From assembly GCF_005239135.1 (NCBI RefSeq), contig NZ_QKNX01000001.1, positions 248,001 to 312,000 on the forward strand: a DNA stretch of 64,000 nt, written 5' to 3'. The notes below the pieces were generated by a model. It was given only the letters and a program-made list of their open reading frames with translations, made no database searches and was not told the origin of the DNA. The stretch comes from Natronomonas salsuginis. GTDB lineage: Archaea > Halobacteriota > Halobacteria > Halobacteriales > Haloarculaceae. The position numbers and the translations under genes are program-made. Below, one piece after another: positions 43,018-51,138 of the stretch; position 1 is the first letter of the stretch; every line of letters begins with the position of its first letter.

Positions 43018-45045
43018 ATGTTTGATAGCCTCATTCCCCACTTGGCGAGCGTGGTCGGCAGTCGTTCGAGCCCTCAAGAGACCGGGGAAGCGCCTACGAC
43101 GGTTTCTCCCGGTACCGACCGGTTGGACGAGCGCGTAGAGCGCGCACGGAACGCCGTGGGGATCGACGCCGCCGCGGCGGATGACGGCGGCGATCCCTTC
43201 GACGTGTCCGCCGTCGATCTCGAGCGCTACTATCCGGACTCGACCGCGGGACAGGCGCTCGCACAGCAGGCGAGAAATCGGTCGAAAGTGAACGAACGGC
43301 CGATCGATCTCGACCGAGCGCGTCGGGTCACCTCGGCCGCGAGCCAACTGGCCGAAGCACACGTCCCTCCGTCGTCGTACGTCGCCTCGTTCGTGCCGCT
43401 GTTCGAGGAGGCGGTCGAACGCGCGTTCGACGAGATCCGAGCGGGTGAGTCGGCCGACGACGTCGAGACGTCGCTCCGAACCACGATGCGAGCCGCGATG
43501 GTCGATGCGCAGCTCGGCGTCGACGAGTTCATCACAGAGGGCGCTGCTGACGCCCCGACGGACGAACGGGCCTCGAGCGTACTGACGACTCGCGCGCTGA
43601 TCGAAGCGCTCCCGTACTCGGCATTCCTCATCGACGACGAGAACACCGTTCTCGAGTACAACTCGAACATCAACGAGCAACTCGGTCTCGAATCTGGACA
43701 CCGCGAGTACATCGGACTCGACTGTCGGGACACGATCGCAGCCGCAACGTACACGGACGATTCGCGGCACAAGACGCTCGCAGACAAGATCGTCGAGACG
43801 CCGCACGACCCCGAAGCCAACTGGGACATCGAACGGCTGGACGACGATTTCGAGTTCGACGACGGGCCGGTGTACGGGGATAGTAGCGTCTCAGTAAACA
43901 CGCGGGGAGAGGCGGTTCACATCGAGTTCCTTGCGATCCCGATGTTTGACGATTCGGGGCAGCTGCTCGCTGTTCTCGAACTCATCGAGGATCGGTCCGC
44001 GGACGTCCGCCACGAGCAGGCGATCACCGATCTCGTGACGGCGATCACCGACACGCTGGAACGAATTGGGGAGGGTGATCTCTCGGCCCGCGCCGAGTAC
44101 GAGGACGAATACGGCGTCGTCAGTGAGGAATTGTTGAGCGTCACCGACGAAGTCAACGAGATGGCCGAAAGCTTCGAAGCGCTCGTGGGCCGAGTCGAGG
44201 AGAAGACCGACGCCCTATCTGTCTCTATCGATCGCGCGGCCGATAGCGCCCATGCCATCGACGAGCGAGTCGACGCTCAACACGAAGCGCTCGAGGAGGT
44301 CAGCGCGGAGATGGAATCGTTCTCCGCGACGATGGAGGAGGTAGCCACGAGTTCGAGCGAGGTCGCAACCGCGGCCGAGGACGCCCTCGAAAGCGTTGAA
44401 TCGGGCGTCGAATCGGGTAAAAACGCGAGGGAAGCGACCGACGACGTACGGGAGATAAGCGCACGATTGGTGAACTCCGTCACCGAACTCGACGACCGTA
44501 TGCAGGAGATCGAACACGTCGTCGAGATCATCTCGGACGTCGCAGATCAGACGAACATCCTCGCGTTGAACGCCAACATCGAAGCGGCGAGGGTCGATGC
44601 GGGTGGCGACGGGTTCGCCGTGGTCGCTGAAGAGGTGAAGACACTCGCCAATGAGACCCAAGAACACACCAAGGAGATCGGTGATCTCGTCGAAGCCATC
44701 CAGGGACGGACCGACGAGACCGTCTCGGAGGTCAAGCGCGCCCACGAGCGGATCGAAGCGAGCGACGAGCGGATCGACCGCGCGCTATCGGCGCTGAGCG
44801 ATGTCTCGACGAGCGTCGACGACGCGGCTGCGGGCATCAACGAGGTCGCGAGAGCGAACGACGAACAGGCATCGACCGTCGAAGAGGTGACCGCGACGGT
44901 CGACAGCGTGCGAGGAAACGCGCTTGAGGTCGCTTCGGAGACCGATGAGATCGTCGAGGAAGCCGAAACCCAAACCGTCGCGATAGACGAACTGACCGCG
45001 CAGGTGGAACGGCTGACCTCCGGTGACGATCGACCGGCACGGTAA
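43018..45045 (+). CDS. Soluble methyl-accepting taxis transducer
   Basis: 675 aa, no membrane helix, so a cytoplasmic sensor. A helical N-terminal domain (about residues 60-175) of unknown ligand comes first, without a globin haem-ligand motif I could find. A PAS-like domain follows (about 190-325: [20 protein letters not shown]), then a HAMP-like part (about 335-390) and a long coiled MCP signalling domain whose tip is [20 protein letters not shown]. Adaptation Glu pairs are present. A TATA-like aatcatatg about 30 nt upstream fits the ATG. Confidence 0.9.
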   Translation: MFDSLIPHLASVVGSRSSPQETGEAPTTVSPGTDRLDERVERARNAVGIDAAAADDGGDPFDVSAVDLERYYPDSTAGQALAQQARNRSKVNERPIDLDRARRVTSAASQLAEAHVPPSSYVASFVPLFEEAVERAFDEIRAGESADDVETSLRTTMRAAMVDAQLGVDEFITEGAADAPTDERASSVLTTRALIEALPYSAFLIDDENTVLEYNSNINEQLGLESGHREYIGLDCRDTIAAATYTDDSRHKTLADKIVETPHDPEANWDIERLDDDFEFDDGPVYGDSSVSVNTRGEAVHIEFLAIPMFDDSGQLLAVLELIEDRSADVRHEQAITDLVTAITDTLERIGEGDLSARAEYEDEYGVVSEELLSVTDEVNEMAESFEALVGRVEEKTDALSVSIDRAADSAHAIDERVDAQHEALEEVSAEMESFSATMEEVATSSSEVATAAEDALESVESGVESGKNAREATDDVREISARLVNSVTELDDRMQEIEHVVEIISDVADQTNILALNANIEAARVDAGGDGFAVVAEEVKTLANETQEHTKEIGDLVEAIQGRTDETVSEVKRAHERIEASDERIDRALSALSDVSTSVDDAAAGINEVARANDEQASTVEEVTATVDSVRGNALEVASETDEIVEEAETQTVAIDELTAQVERLTSGDDRPAR

Positions 45046-45056
45046 CCCGGGGATCC

Positions 45057-45314
45057 TCAGACAAGCGGCGGTTCCGCGGCCGCGTCGTCCCCCGCGAGTC
45101 GGTAGTTCGATTTTCGGGCGTCCATGAGATAGACGGACTCCTCGACGACGTCGACGTCTTCGAGCTTTTTCAGGGCGTGCCGAACGGTTCGCTGGGGGAG
45201 CAATGACGCATCCGCTAACTGGGCCTGCGTCATCGGCCCTTCGTACTGGAGCGTCTTGTAGACGAGTTTAGCACTCGGCGGGAGGGATGTGACTGCCGAT
45301 TTGGGATCTACCAT
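45057..45314 (-). CDS. Winged-helix DNA-binding protein (MarR/PhiH1 repressor-like)
   Basis: 85 aa. A compact wHTH: LPPSAKLVYKTLQYEGPMTQ, recognition helix LLPQRTVRHALKKLEDVDVV, and a wing ESVYLMDARKSNYRL. Of the kind found in many haloarchaea as stand-alone repressors. The ATG at 45312-45314 is preferred; one at 45374 would add 20 residues, but the TATA tract at 45384-45396 places transcription start near 45366, inside that extension. Confidence 0.78.
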   Translation of the reverse strand: MVDPKSAVTSLPPSAKLVYKTLQYEGPMTQAQLADASLLPQRTVRHALKKLEDVDVVEESVYLMDARKSNYRLAGDDAAAEPPLV

Positions 45315-45482
45315 CGATTCCGACGACTCGTCGAACCGAGTTAATGGTCCGTCGATCGGACGACACAGCCGCACGACCGGAGTACATATATATACAATAG
45401 CGGGACGCTCGGCAACGACGCGGTTCGAAGCTTCCCCGTCAATCGACGGTGGCTATGGGGATCGCTGGGGATGCGTCGCCGA

Positions 45483-45686
45483 TCACCCTTCGAGCAGTCC
45501 CAGATCGACCGCGACCTGATCTGCGAGGTGATCGAAAACATCCGGGTCGACCGCCGCAACCGGGTCGCCGTCGTGGAGCCGTTCGTTGTGATCGGTGACC
45601 GTCTCCTCGACGTTAGAAAACGGGATCTTCGCTCGCGTTTCACAGACCGGACACACGATCGGTATTTTCGGAACGTCGTCGGTCAT
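45483..45686 (-). CDS. Small Cys-pair protein, function unknown
   Basis: 67 aa from the ATG at 45684-45686. It has one CxxC pair (IPIVCPVCETRAKIP) and His in TDHNERLHDGD, a possible metal site. A GTG at 45756-45758 would overlap the cheC-like stop (GTGA) and add 24 residues; that spacing is attractive, but short haloarchaeal relatives begin at MTDD as here. Probably co-transcribed with the CheC-like gene. Confidence 0.65.
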   Translation of the reverse strand: MTDDVPKIPIVCPVCETRAKIPFSNVEETVTDHNERLHDGDPVAAVDPDVFDHLADQVAVDLGLLEG

Positions 45687-45754
45687 CGATTCGAGATCGC
45701 CGTTAACACGGTAAAGTTCCTCTGCTTCGGAGAACACCGGATCACCCGCCCTCG

Positions 45755-46924
45755 TCACGGCCGAGGCGCCGGTAGTGCATTCAGGGCTTCGGTCAATTCG
45801 GCCGTTTTCGGGAGCACGTAGAGCCGAACCTCGGCCTCCCGATCGTCGAGTTCGATCGTCGTATCGATCGTGAAGGCGTACTCCTGTTCCCCCGAGATCC
45901 GCCGTTGGACGGCTCGGACGATGTTTTGCCCCGAGTCCCGCATGAGCTCCGGCGGCGTGTGCTCGATGCTGCTGCAGAGGGTGTTCGCCCAGCCGTCGAT
46001 GAACCCGCTGGTGATGATGTTTCCCAACTCCGTTATCGCCCCGTCCGCCATCTCGTCCCCGAGATCGGTCCCGGCTGGCAGCATCGCGGATGCGATACGG
46101 TCGGCCGATCGCTCGCCGAACAGCGCGACGAAGAAGCCGCTTGGCGCCCCGTTCAGTTCGAAGATGGTACTGACGTATTCGTCGTCCCCGACGTGAGCCG
46201 CGATATTCGAAAACGATGTGAATCTGAGTTGGCTCACCGAGACGTCGGTTGCGAGTCCGGTCATCTGTGCGATCTGTCTCGACGCCCGCTCCGCGCTTCG
46301 CGTCGCGAACCCGTCGAAGACGAGGAGCTTTTCGGCCGGCACTGAGAGCCGGTCCGACCGTGTCCCGAGCAGATCGACGAACTCGCTGTACTCGGGGATC
46401 AGGTAGATCGGAACGGTCAGTTCGCGATCGGTCGCGGTGAGTTCGCTCTTGAACAGAAACACGCCGGTTTCGGCCGCGTCCTGTCTCGTGATCTTTGGGA
46501 GAATACGGGTCCCGGTCGCTTCGATGTACGTCGGCGGGGTCATGTCGATCTGCGCGTCGATGTGGTTCGCCCAGCCGTCGATGAACCCGCCGATCATGAT
46601 GTTGCCCAGTTCGGCGAACGGGCCGCCGGCGAGGGAACTCCGCCCGCCAGTCGATCGAAGCCGTTTCCGGAGCCGGCCGACCGAGTCCGGATCGAAGATC
46701 AACACCGTCTCCCCGGACAGACCGCCGCAGAGCCCGACCTGTACGGCGACGTGACGATGGCCGCCAAACACGTCCGAGAGCGCGTCGTTTGTAATGAGAC
46801 TGACGTCCGTCACGTCGTGTGTCATCCGGATGCCGATCATCTGCGAGAGTGCCCGAGCGGCCTGTCTCGCACCGTTCGTTGCGAGACGGTTGTACGCTTC
46901 GAGATGCCGGATGGCGATTCTCAT
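45755..46924 (-). CDS. Tandem CheC-family protein
   Basis: 389 aa made of two CheC domains. Each carries the active-site pattern ExxN: AELGNIMIGGFIDGWANHID (about residue 105) and TELGNIITSGFIDGWANTLC (about 295). CheC proteins dephosphorylate CheY and help adaptation in taxis. Two full domains in one chain mimic a CheC dimer or CheX. It lies close to the soluble transducer and a small repressor, forming a taxis-related group away from any main che cluster. Confidence 0.85.
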   Translation of the reverse strand: MRIAIRHLEAYNRLATNGARQAARALSQMIGIRMTHDVTDVSLITNDALSDVFGGHRHVAVQVGLCGGLSGETVLIFDPDSVGRLRKRLRSTGGRSSLAGGPFAELGNIMIGGFIDGWANHIDAQIDMTPPTYIEATGTRILPKITRQDAAETGVFLFKSELTATDRELTVPIYLIPEYSEFVDLLGTRSDRLSVPAEKLLVFDGFATRSAERASRQIAQMTGLATDVSVSQLRFTSFSNIAAHVGDDEYVSTIFELNGAPSGFFVALFGERSADRIASAMLPAGTDLGDEMADGAITELGNIITSGFIDGWANTLCSSIEHTPPELMRDSGQNIVRAVQRRISGEQEYAFTIDTTIELDDREAEVRLYVLPKTAELTEALNALPAPRP

Positions 46925-47086
46925 CGGGCGCTATTCCGCACGGCTCGCTCGGCGGTCGGACGATCTCGGATGCATCGAGCGACTCGAGGCGATGGTGCCG
47001 CCCCCGGCGTTCCTACGCGATCCATATGCCGAGCGCGTATGGCTACGTAGTAACTCCCCGGTCCGATACAGCGCTCGAAAGACGGG

Positions 47087-48076
47087 CTAGTCGAACAGTC
47101 CGGTCGACATGTAACGCTCACCGGAGTCCCAAAAGACGGTGACGACGAGCGGGCAGTCGTCGTCAATCGGCGCTTCCTGCGGTGGGCTGTCGCTGAGCAC
47201 GCCGACCTCGTTGTTCGGGCCGGGACACCGATCCGGATCGACGCCCCGTTCTGCGGCGAGTCGTCTCGCAACGCGCTTTGCGACGACGAGGGACCCACCG
47301 GACGACTGGCCGACGAGAATCCCTTCCTCGCGAGCGAGTCGCCGACACTCCGCTTCGGCGGCGTCGATGTCGACGGTCTCGACGTCGGTCAGGAGATCCC
47401 GATCGAGGTTGGGCGAGACGAATCCCGGTCCCATCCCCTGAAAGTCGTCGTCGCCCGACTCGCCACCGGAGAGGACCGCGTTTTCGTCGGGTTCCACGCC
47501 GACGACCGCCATCTCCGGGAAGGCCTCGGTGAGCCGTCTTGCGGTTCCCGAGATCGTCCCGCCGGTGCCGATCCCGGCGACGAGCGCGTCGATCCGCCGG
47601 TCGCCGACCTGTTCGAGGATCTCCTCGCCGGTCGTCCGATAGTGCGCTTCGGGGTTTGCCGGGTTCTCGAACTGCCGAAGCTGGACCATCCCAGCGTCGG
47701 CTTCGAGCTCGTCGGCGCGGTCCTTCGCGTCCGAGATCGTCCCGTCGACGAGGTCGAGGTCGGCGCCGTAGGCTTTCATTATCTGCCGCCGTTCGGGCGA
47801 TTTCGAAGACGGCATGACGACCGTGATGTCGTACCCCTTCGCCGCGGCGACGACGGAGAGACCGATCCCCGTGTTCCCCGAGGTGGGTTCGACGATCCGA
47901 TCGCCGGCTTCGAGTTCACCGGCCGCTTCGGCGGCCTCGACCATCGCCAGGGCCGGCCGATCTTTCGCGGACCCACCCGGATTCTTCGATTCGATCTTGG
48001 CCGCGATGACGGATCCCGGCGGCGATTCGACCTGTACCAGCGGCGACCCGATCGTGTCGAGGATCCCCCGTTTCAT
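47087..48076 (-). CDS. cysK: Cysteine synthase (PLP-dependent)
   Basis: Makes cysteine from O-acetyl- or O-phosphoserine and sulfide. The 329-aa protein has the PLP lysine K38 in NPGGSAKDRP, the substrate loop TSGNTGIG (about 64-71), the phosphate loop GIGTGGTISG (about 168) and the closing SSGGS region (about 258). Close cystathionine beta-synthase relatives cannot be excluded. It starts at the ATG at 48074-48076. Confidence 0.92.
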   Translation of the reverse strand: MKRGILDTIGSPLVQVESPPGSVIAAKIESKNPGGSAKDRPALAMVEAAEAAGELEAGDRIVEPTSGNTGIGLSVVAAAKGYDITVVMPSSKSPERRQIMKAYGADLDLVDGTISDAKDRADELEADAGMVQLRQFENPANPEAHYRTTGEEILEQVGDRRIDALVAGIGTGGTISGTARRLTEAFPEMAVVGVEPDENAVLSGGESGDDDFQGMGPGFVSPNLDRDLLTDVETVDIDAAEAECRRLAREEGILVGQSSGGSLVVAKRVARRLAAERGVDPDRCPGPNNEVGVLSDSPPQEAPIDDDCPLVVTVFWDSGERYMSTGLFD

Positions 48077-48204
48077 GGATCAAGCTTCGGCGGGCGGATA
48101 TAAAATCCCGATGAACCGTTCCCCGGTAGCGATCGGGTGGGTGAGCAGTTCGGCGATCCGTACCGGTGGAAAAAACATACATATACACGGTGTCGACGAG
48201 CTGT

Positions 48205-48324
48205 ATGGTCCGCCGACTCCTCGTCGCCCTCCTCGTCGCTTCGGACGCGATTCGAGCGATCCCCGGCACAAATCTCGCCACCATCGCCGCGATCCGGGAC
48301 ACCGTTCACCCGGCGAACGATTAA
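48205..48324 (+). CDS. Possible 39-aa protein with its own promoter
   Basis: A frame from ATG at 48205 reads MVRRLLVALLVASDAIRAIP, then on to VHPAND. A TATA-like catatac (48179-48185) lies about 25 nt upstream, the leaderless spacing. The N-terminal part is hydrophobic. The stop overlaps the convergent carbonic anhydrase-like gene by 4 nt. It may be a real small protein or chance. Confidence 0.35.
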   Translation: MVRRLLVALLVASDAIRAIPGTNLATIAAIRDTVHPAND

Positions 48325-48821
48325 TCGAGACGTTCGGACGTTTCGGCGTGTTTCCGCGAGAGTTCGACGTATCGATCGCCGGCTTCGGTCCACGGAGACG
48401 ACTCGACGTTCTTGATGAACTCGGCGGGGACGCCGGCGTACAGCGTCTCCGGTTCGATCTGAGTGTCCTCGGTGACCAGACTGTTCGCCCCCACCATCGC
48501 CCGCTCGCCGACCACCGATCGGTCGAGAACGGTCGAACTCATCCCGACGAGCGCTCGCGCGTGTACCGTCGACGTGTGAACGATCGCTGAGTGCCCAACG
48601 GTCGCGTACGGGCCGATCTCGACGCCTTCGTGGAGGACGGCGTTGTCCTGGACGTTCGCACCCTCCGCGAGCCGAATCGAACCGTGATCGCCGCGAATCG
48701 TCGCGTTCGGCCACACGCTCGCGTCCGCCTCGATGGTCACGTCGCCGATGATCACGGCGGCCGGATCGACGTAGGCGTCCCGATGAATCTCCGGTTCGTA
48801 TCCGTCGAAACTCCGTATCAT
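48321..48821 (-). CDS. Gamma carbonic anhydrase-like hexapeptide protein
   Basis: 166 aa with left-handed beta-helix repeats from PAAVIIGDVTIEADASVWPN. The zinc histidines appear in LHEGVEIG and VGHSAIVHTSTVH, with R in TIRGDHGSI, as in Cam/CaiE/YrdA proteins. Catalysis is not certain: many such homologues lack activity. It starts at the ATG at 48819-48821. Confidence 0.85.
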   Translation of the reverse strand: MIRSFDGYEPEIHRDAYVDPAAVIIGDVTIEADASVWPNATIRGDHGSIRLAEGANVQDNAVLHEGVEIGPYATVGHSAIVHTSTVHARALVGMSSTVLDRSVVGERAMVGANSLVTEDTQIEPETLYAGVPAEFIKNVESSPWTEAGDRYVELSRKHAETSERLD

Positions 48822-49036
48822 ACGGCGAGCGACGGACCGCCCGGTGGTAAACGTTCGCGAAAGAGCGGGTGGCTCAATCGCTCCCCGAATGGGTTTCGAG
48901 GTCGGCGAAGGACCGGAGCCCCCCTGCGAGCATCAAAAAGCGATTCCTCGAGCAACACCTGCCAGCCGAGCGCCTGCTGTTTCTCACGGGACGATCCGTC
49001 TCGGAGCCGGCTTCGAGAGCGAGGCGGCGGACACGA

Positions 49037-49408
49037 TCAGAGGAGGCGGGCGACGCGAGCCCGAAGTTCGCTCGGACTGAACGGTTTCGTGATGTAATCG
49101 TCGGCGTCCGCCTCGAACTCGGCGACGACATCGGACTCCCGTCCGCGTCCGCTGAGAAGGACCACTGGGATATCCGCGAGTCGATCGTCCTCGCGGATAC
49201 GCTCGAGAACGTCGACGCCGTCCATTCCCGGCATCATGATGTCGAGGATGACGAGCGCCGGAACCGGCTCAGCCTGGAGGTGTTTCAGACAGTCGTCCCC
49301 GGCTCCGAACGCCTCCACGGTGTACCCCTCGGATTCGAGCGTGTACACCAGGAGCTTTCTGAGATCGGGTTGGTCCTCGGCGATCACGACGGTCGGTTCG
49401 CCACCCAT
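49037..49408 (-). CDS. Single-domain response regulator
   Basis: 123-aa receiver only. Acidic pocket E11-D12 (VVIAEDQPD), phosphoacceptor D56 (VILDIMMPG), and K108 (YITKPFSP). No output domain, so CheY-like or a phosphorelay part. The 215 bp downstream (48822-49036) contain frames in several phases but none I trust. Confidence 0.9.
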   Translation of the reverse strand: MGGEPTVVIAEDQPDLRKLLVYTLESEGYTVEAFGAGDDCLKHLQAEPVPALVILDIMMPGMDGVDVLERIREDDRLADIPVVLLSGRGRESDVVAEFEADADDYITKPFSPSELRARVARLL

Positions 49409-49577
49409 TTCCTGATACGTTCAGGTGCACGGATATAGTAGGTTTCGTCTACCAGCCACCACTTCGACGCTTCGGGTCGGTTCGACGCACGCTTTGGGGG
49501 AGTATGATGGTCCTACGTCAGCCAACTGTTCGATTCGATGACCGTTCGGTCCGAGATTGCGGACACTCGACAGGCAA

Positions 49578-49587
49578 GTTTAAATAG
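49578..49587 (+). promoter_or_regulatory. TATA box of leuA
   Basis: gtttaaatag lies 26-35 nt before the ATG at 49613. It supports that ATG as the original leuA start, upstream of the frameshift. Confidence 0.6.
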
Positions 49588-49612
49588 CTCGAAGACGCTT
49601 GGACGAACTGCA

Positions 49613-50828
49613 ATGACACAGCACGAGGGTTCGTCGGCTTCGCCGGCGGATCGAGTTCTTCCAGGGCACACTAGATAGTACCTCAGAGATCAGTGAGGCC
49701 CGAATTTTCGACACGACGCTGCGCGACGGCGAACAATCCCCCCGAACCTCGTTCTCCTACGAGGACAAACGGGAGATCGCGTCCATCCTCGATGACATGG
49801 GGACCCACGTCATCGAGGCTGGCTTCCCGGTGAACTCCGACGCGGAGTTCGAAGCCGTCCGAGACATCGCCGACGCGACGTCGACCACGGTGTGCGGGCT
49901 CGCCCGCGTCGTGGACAAAGATATCGACGCCGCCCTCGATTCAGGCGTCGAGATGGTACACGTGTTCGCTTCCACCAGCGACGTACAGCTGCAGGATTCA
50001 ATGCACGCCACCCGCCAGGAGGCGCTCGAACGCTCGGTCGATGCCGTCGAGCGCGTCAAGGAGGCCGGCGCGACCTGCATGTACTCGCCGATGGACGTCA
50101 CGCGTACCGAGGAATCGTTCGTGAACGAGGTTGTCGAGGCCGTCTCCGAGGCCGGAGCGGACTGGATCAACCTACCTGACACCGTCGGTGTCGCGACGCC
50201 GAGACGCTTCTACGACATGGTCGAGAACGTCGTCGCCCACACCGATGCGCGCGTCGATGTCCACACCCACGACGACTTCGGGTTGGCGTCCGCAAACGCC
50301 ATCTCCGGGTACGAAGCAGGGGCATCGCAGGCGCAGGTGTCGGTCAACGGAATCGGCGAGCGCGCCGGTAACGCGGCCTACGAGGAGGTCGTGATGGCGC
50401 TCGAATCGCTGTACGACGTCGACACCGGCATCGACACCCGGCGGATCACCGAACTGTCCAAAGTCGTCGAGGAGAAAAGCGACATGCCGATCCCGGCGAA
50501 CAAGCCGATCGTGGGAAGCAACGCGTTCTCTCACGAGTCTGGAATTCACGCCGCGGGCGTAATCGAGAACTCCGACACGTTTGAACCCGGAGTCATGACG
50601 CCCGAGATGGTGGGTGCCACCCGTCAACTGGTGCTCGGCAAACACACCGGTACACACTCGGTTCGAGAGCGGCTCGAAGACGCCGGATTCGAACCGACCG
50701 ACGCGGAGGTTCGCGAGGTGACACGCTTGGTCAAAGATCACGGTGCGCAAAAGGAGCAGGTCACCTTCGAGCGCCTCAAGGAGTTCGCCCGAGAGGTCGG
50801 GGTCCGACGCGAGGAGGTTCGAATCTAA
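49613..50828 (+). pseudogene. leuA: 2-isopropylmalate synthase gene with a 5' frameshift
   Basis: Condenses acetyl-CoA and 2-oxoisovalerate, the first step of leucine synthesis. From 49613 the sequence reads MTQHEGSSASPADRV, like haloarchaeal LeuA N-termini, then hits a stop at 49673-49675. In another phase the family sequence resumes at IEFFQGTLDS (from 49650) and runs through FDTTLRDGEQSPR (metal and substrate site) and VHTHDDFGLASAN to EEVRI. That phase has a TGA at 49614 and no ATG, GTG or TTG before 49797, which lies after the TLRDGEQ motif. A lost 5-nt repeat unit (gtcga) would explain it. The ORF from 49797 alone gives 343 aa lacking a key catalytic residue set. Either a true mutation, a recoding event or a sequence error. 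No C-terminal regulatory domain follows. Confidence 0.75.
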
Positions 50829-50913
50829 GGATGCCGACCTCGGCCGTTCGCTCCCGCCCACAGCGACCAGTGGTCGAAGGCGTTGCGACGGCCGGCGGAC
50901 CCGTGACGCGGAA

Positions 50914-50923
50914 CGTTTATGAA
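50914..50923 (+). promoter_or_regulatory. TATA box before the ilv leader ORF
   Basis: cgtttatgaa lies 26-35 nt before the ATG at 50949, 225 nt before ilvB. It places transcription start close to the leader ORF rather than at ilvB. Confidence 0.6.
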
Positions 50924-50948
50924 TATCCGCGATACAAGGATCACAGTG

Positions 50949-51026
50949 ATGACGGACGCGACGGTTCGAACGGCCACACTCGCTGGCGCCGTCAGCCTCG
51001 CGACCATTATTGTAGGGGCCGCCTAG
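50949..51026 (+). CDS. Candidate leader peptide of the ilv-leu operon
   Basis: 25 codons, reading MTDATVRTATLAGAVSLATI then IVGAA and TAG. Seven of 25 residues are Val, Leu or Ile, with Ile-Ile-Val just before the end. It starts about 25 nt after a TATA box, so its ATG would be at or near the 5' end of the mRNA. The stop codon lies in the loop and 3' arm of a strong hairpin (51011-51034), and ilvB follows 112 nt later. The layout copies bacterial ilv attenuators. Expression is unproven; Val/Ala-rich short frames do occur by chance in such DNA. Confidence 0.5.
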   Translation: MTDATVRTATLAGAVSLATIIVGAA

Positions 51027-51034
51027 CCCCTATA
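51011..51034 (+). promoter_or_regulatory. Hairpin over the stop codon of the ilv leader ORF
   Basis: taggggc (51013-51019) pairs perfectly with gcccctа-type arm 51026-51032 around a 6-nt loop; a G-U and a U-A pair can extend it to nine pairs (51011-51034). The leader stop TAG is 51024-51026. A ribosome stalled on the Ile-Ile-Val codons or at the stop would disrupt it. No T-run follows, so it may act on translation or RNA stability rather than as a plain terminator. Confidence 0.55.
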
Positions 51035-51138
51035 CCACACTTCTCACGATCGCGGTTCGCATCGGACGTAGACCACTCCACAGCTGAAACAATGTACACA
51101 CGAGACACCAATCGACGGTATCGAACGGGGGCGGAACG

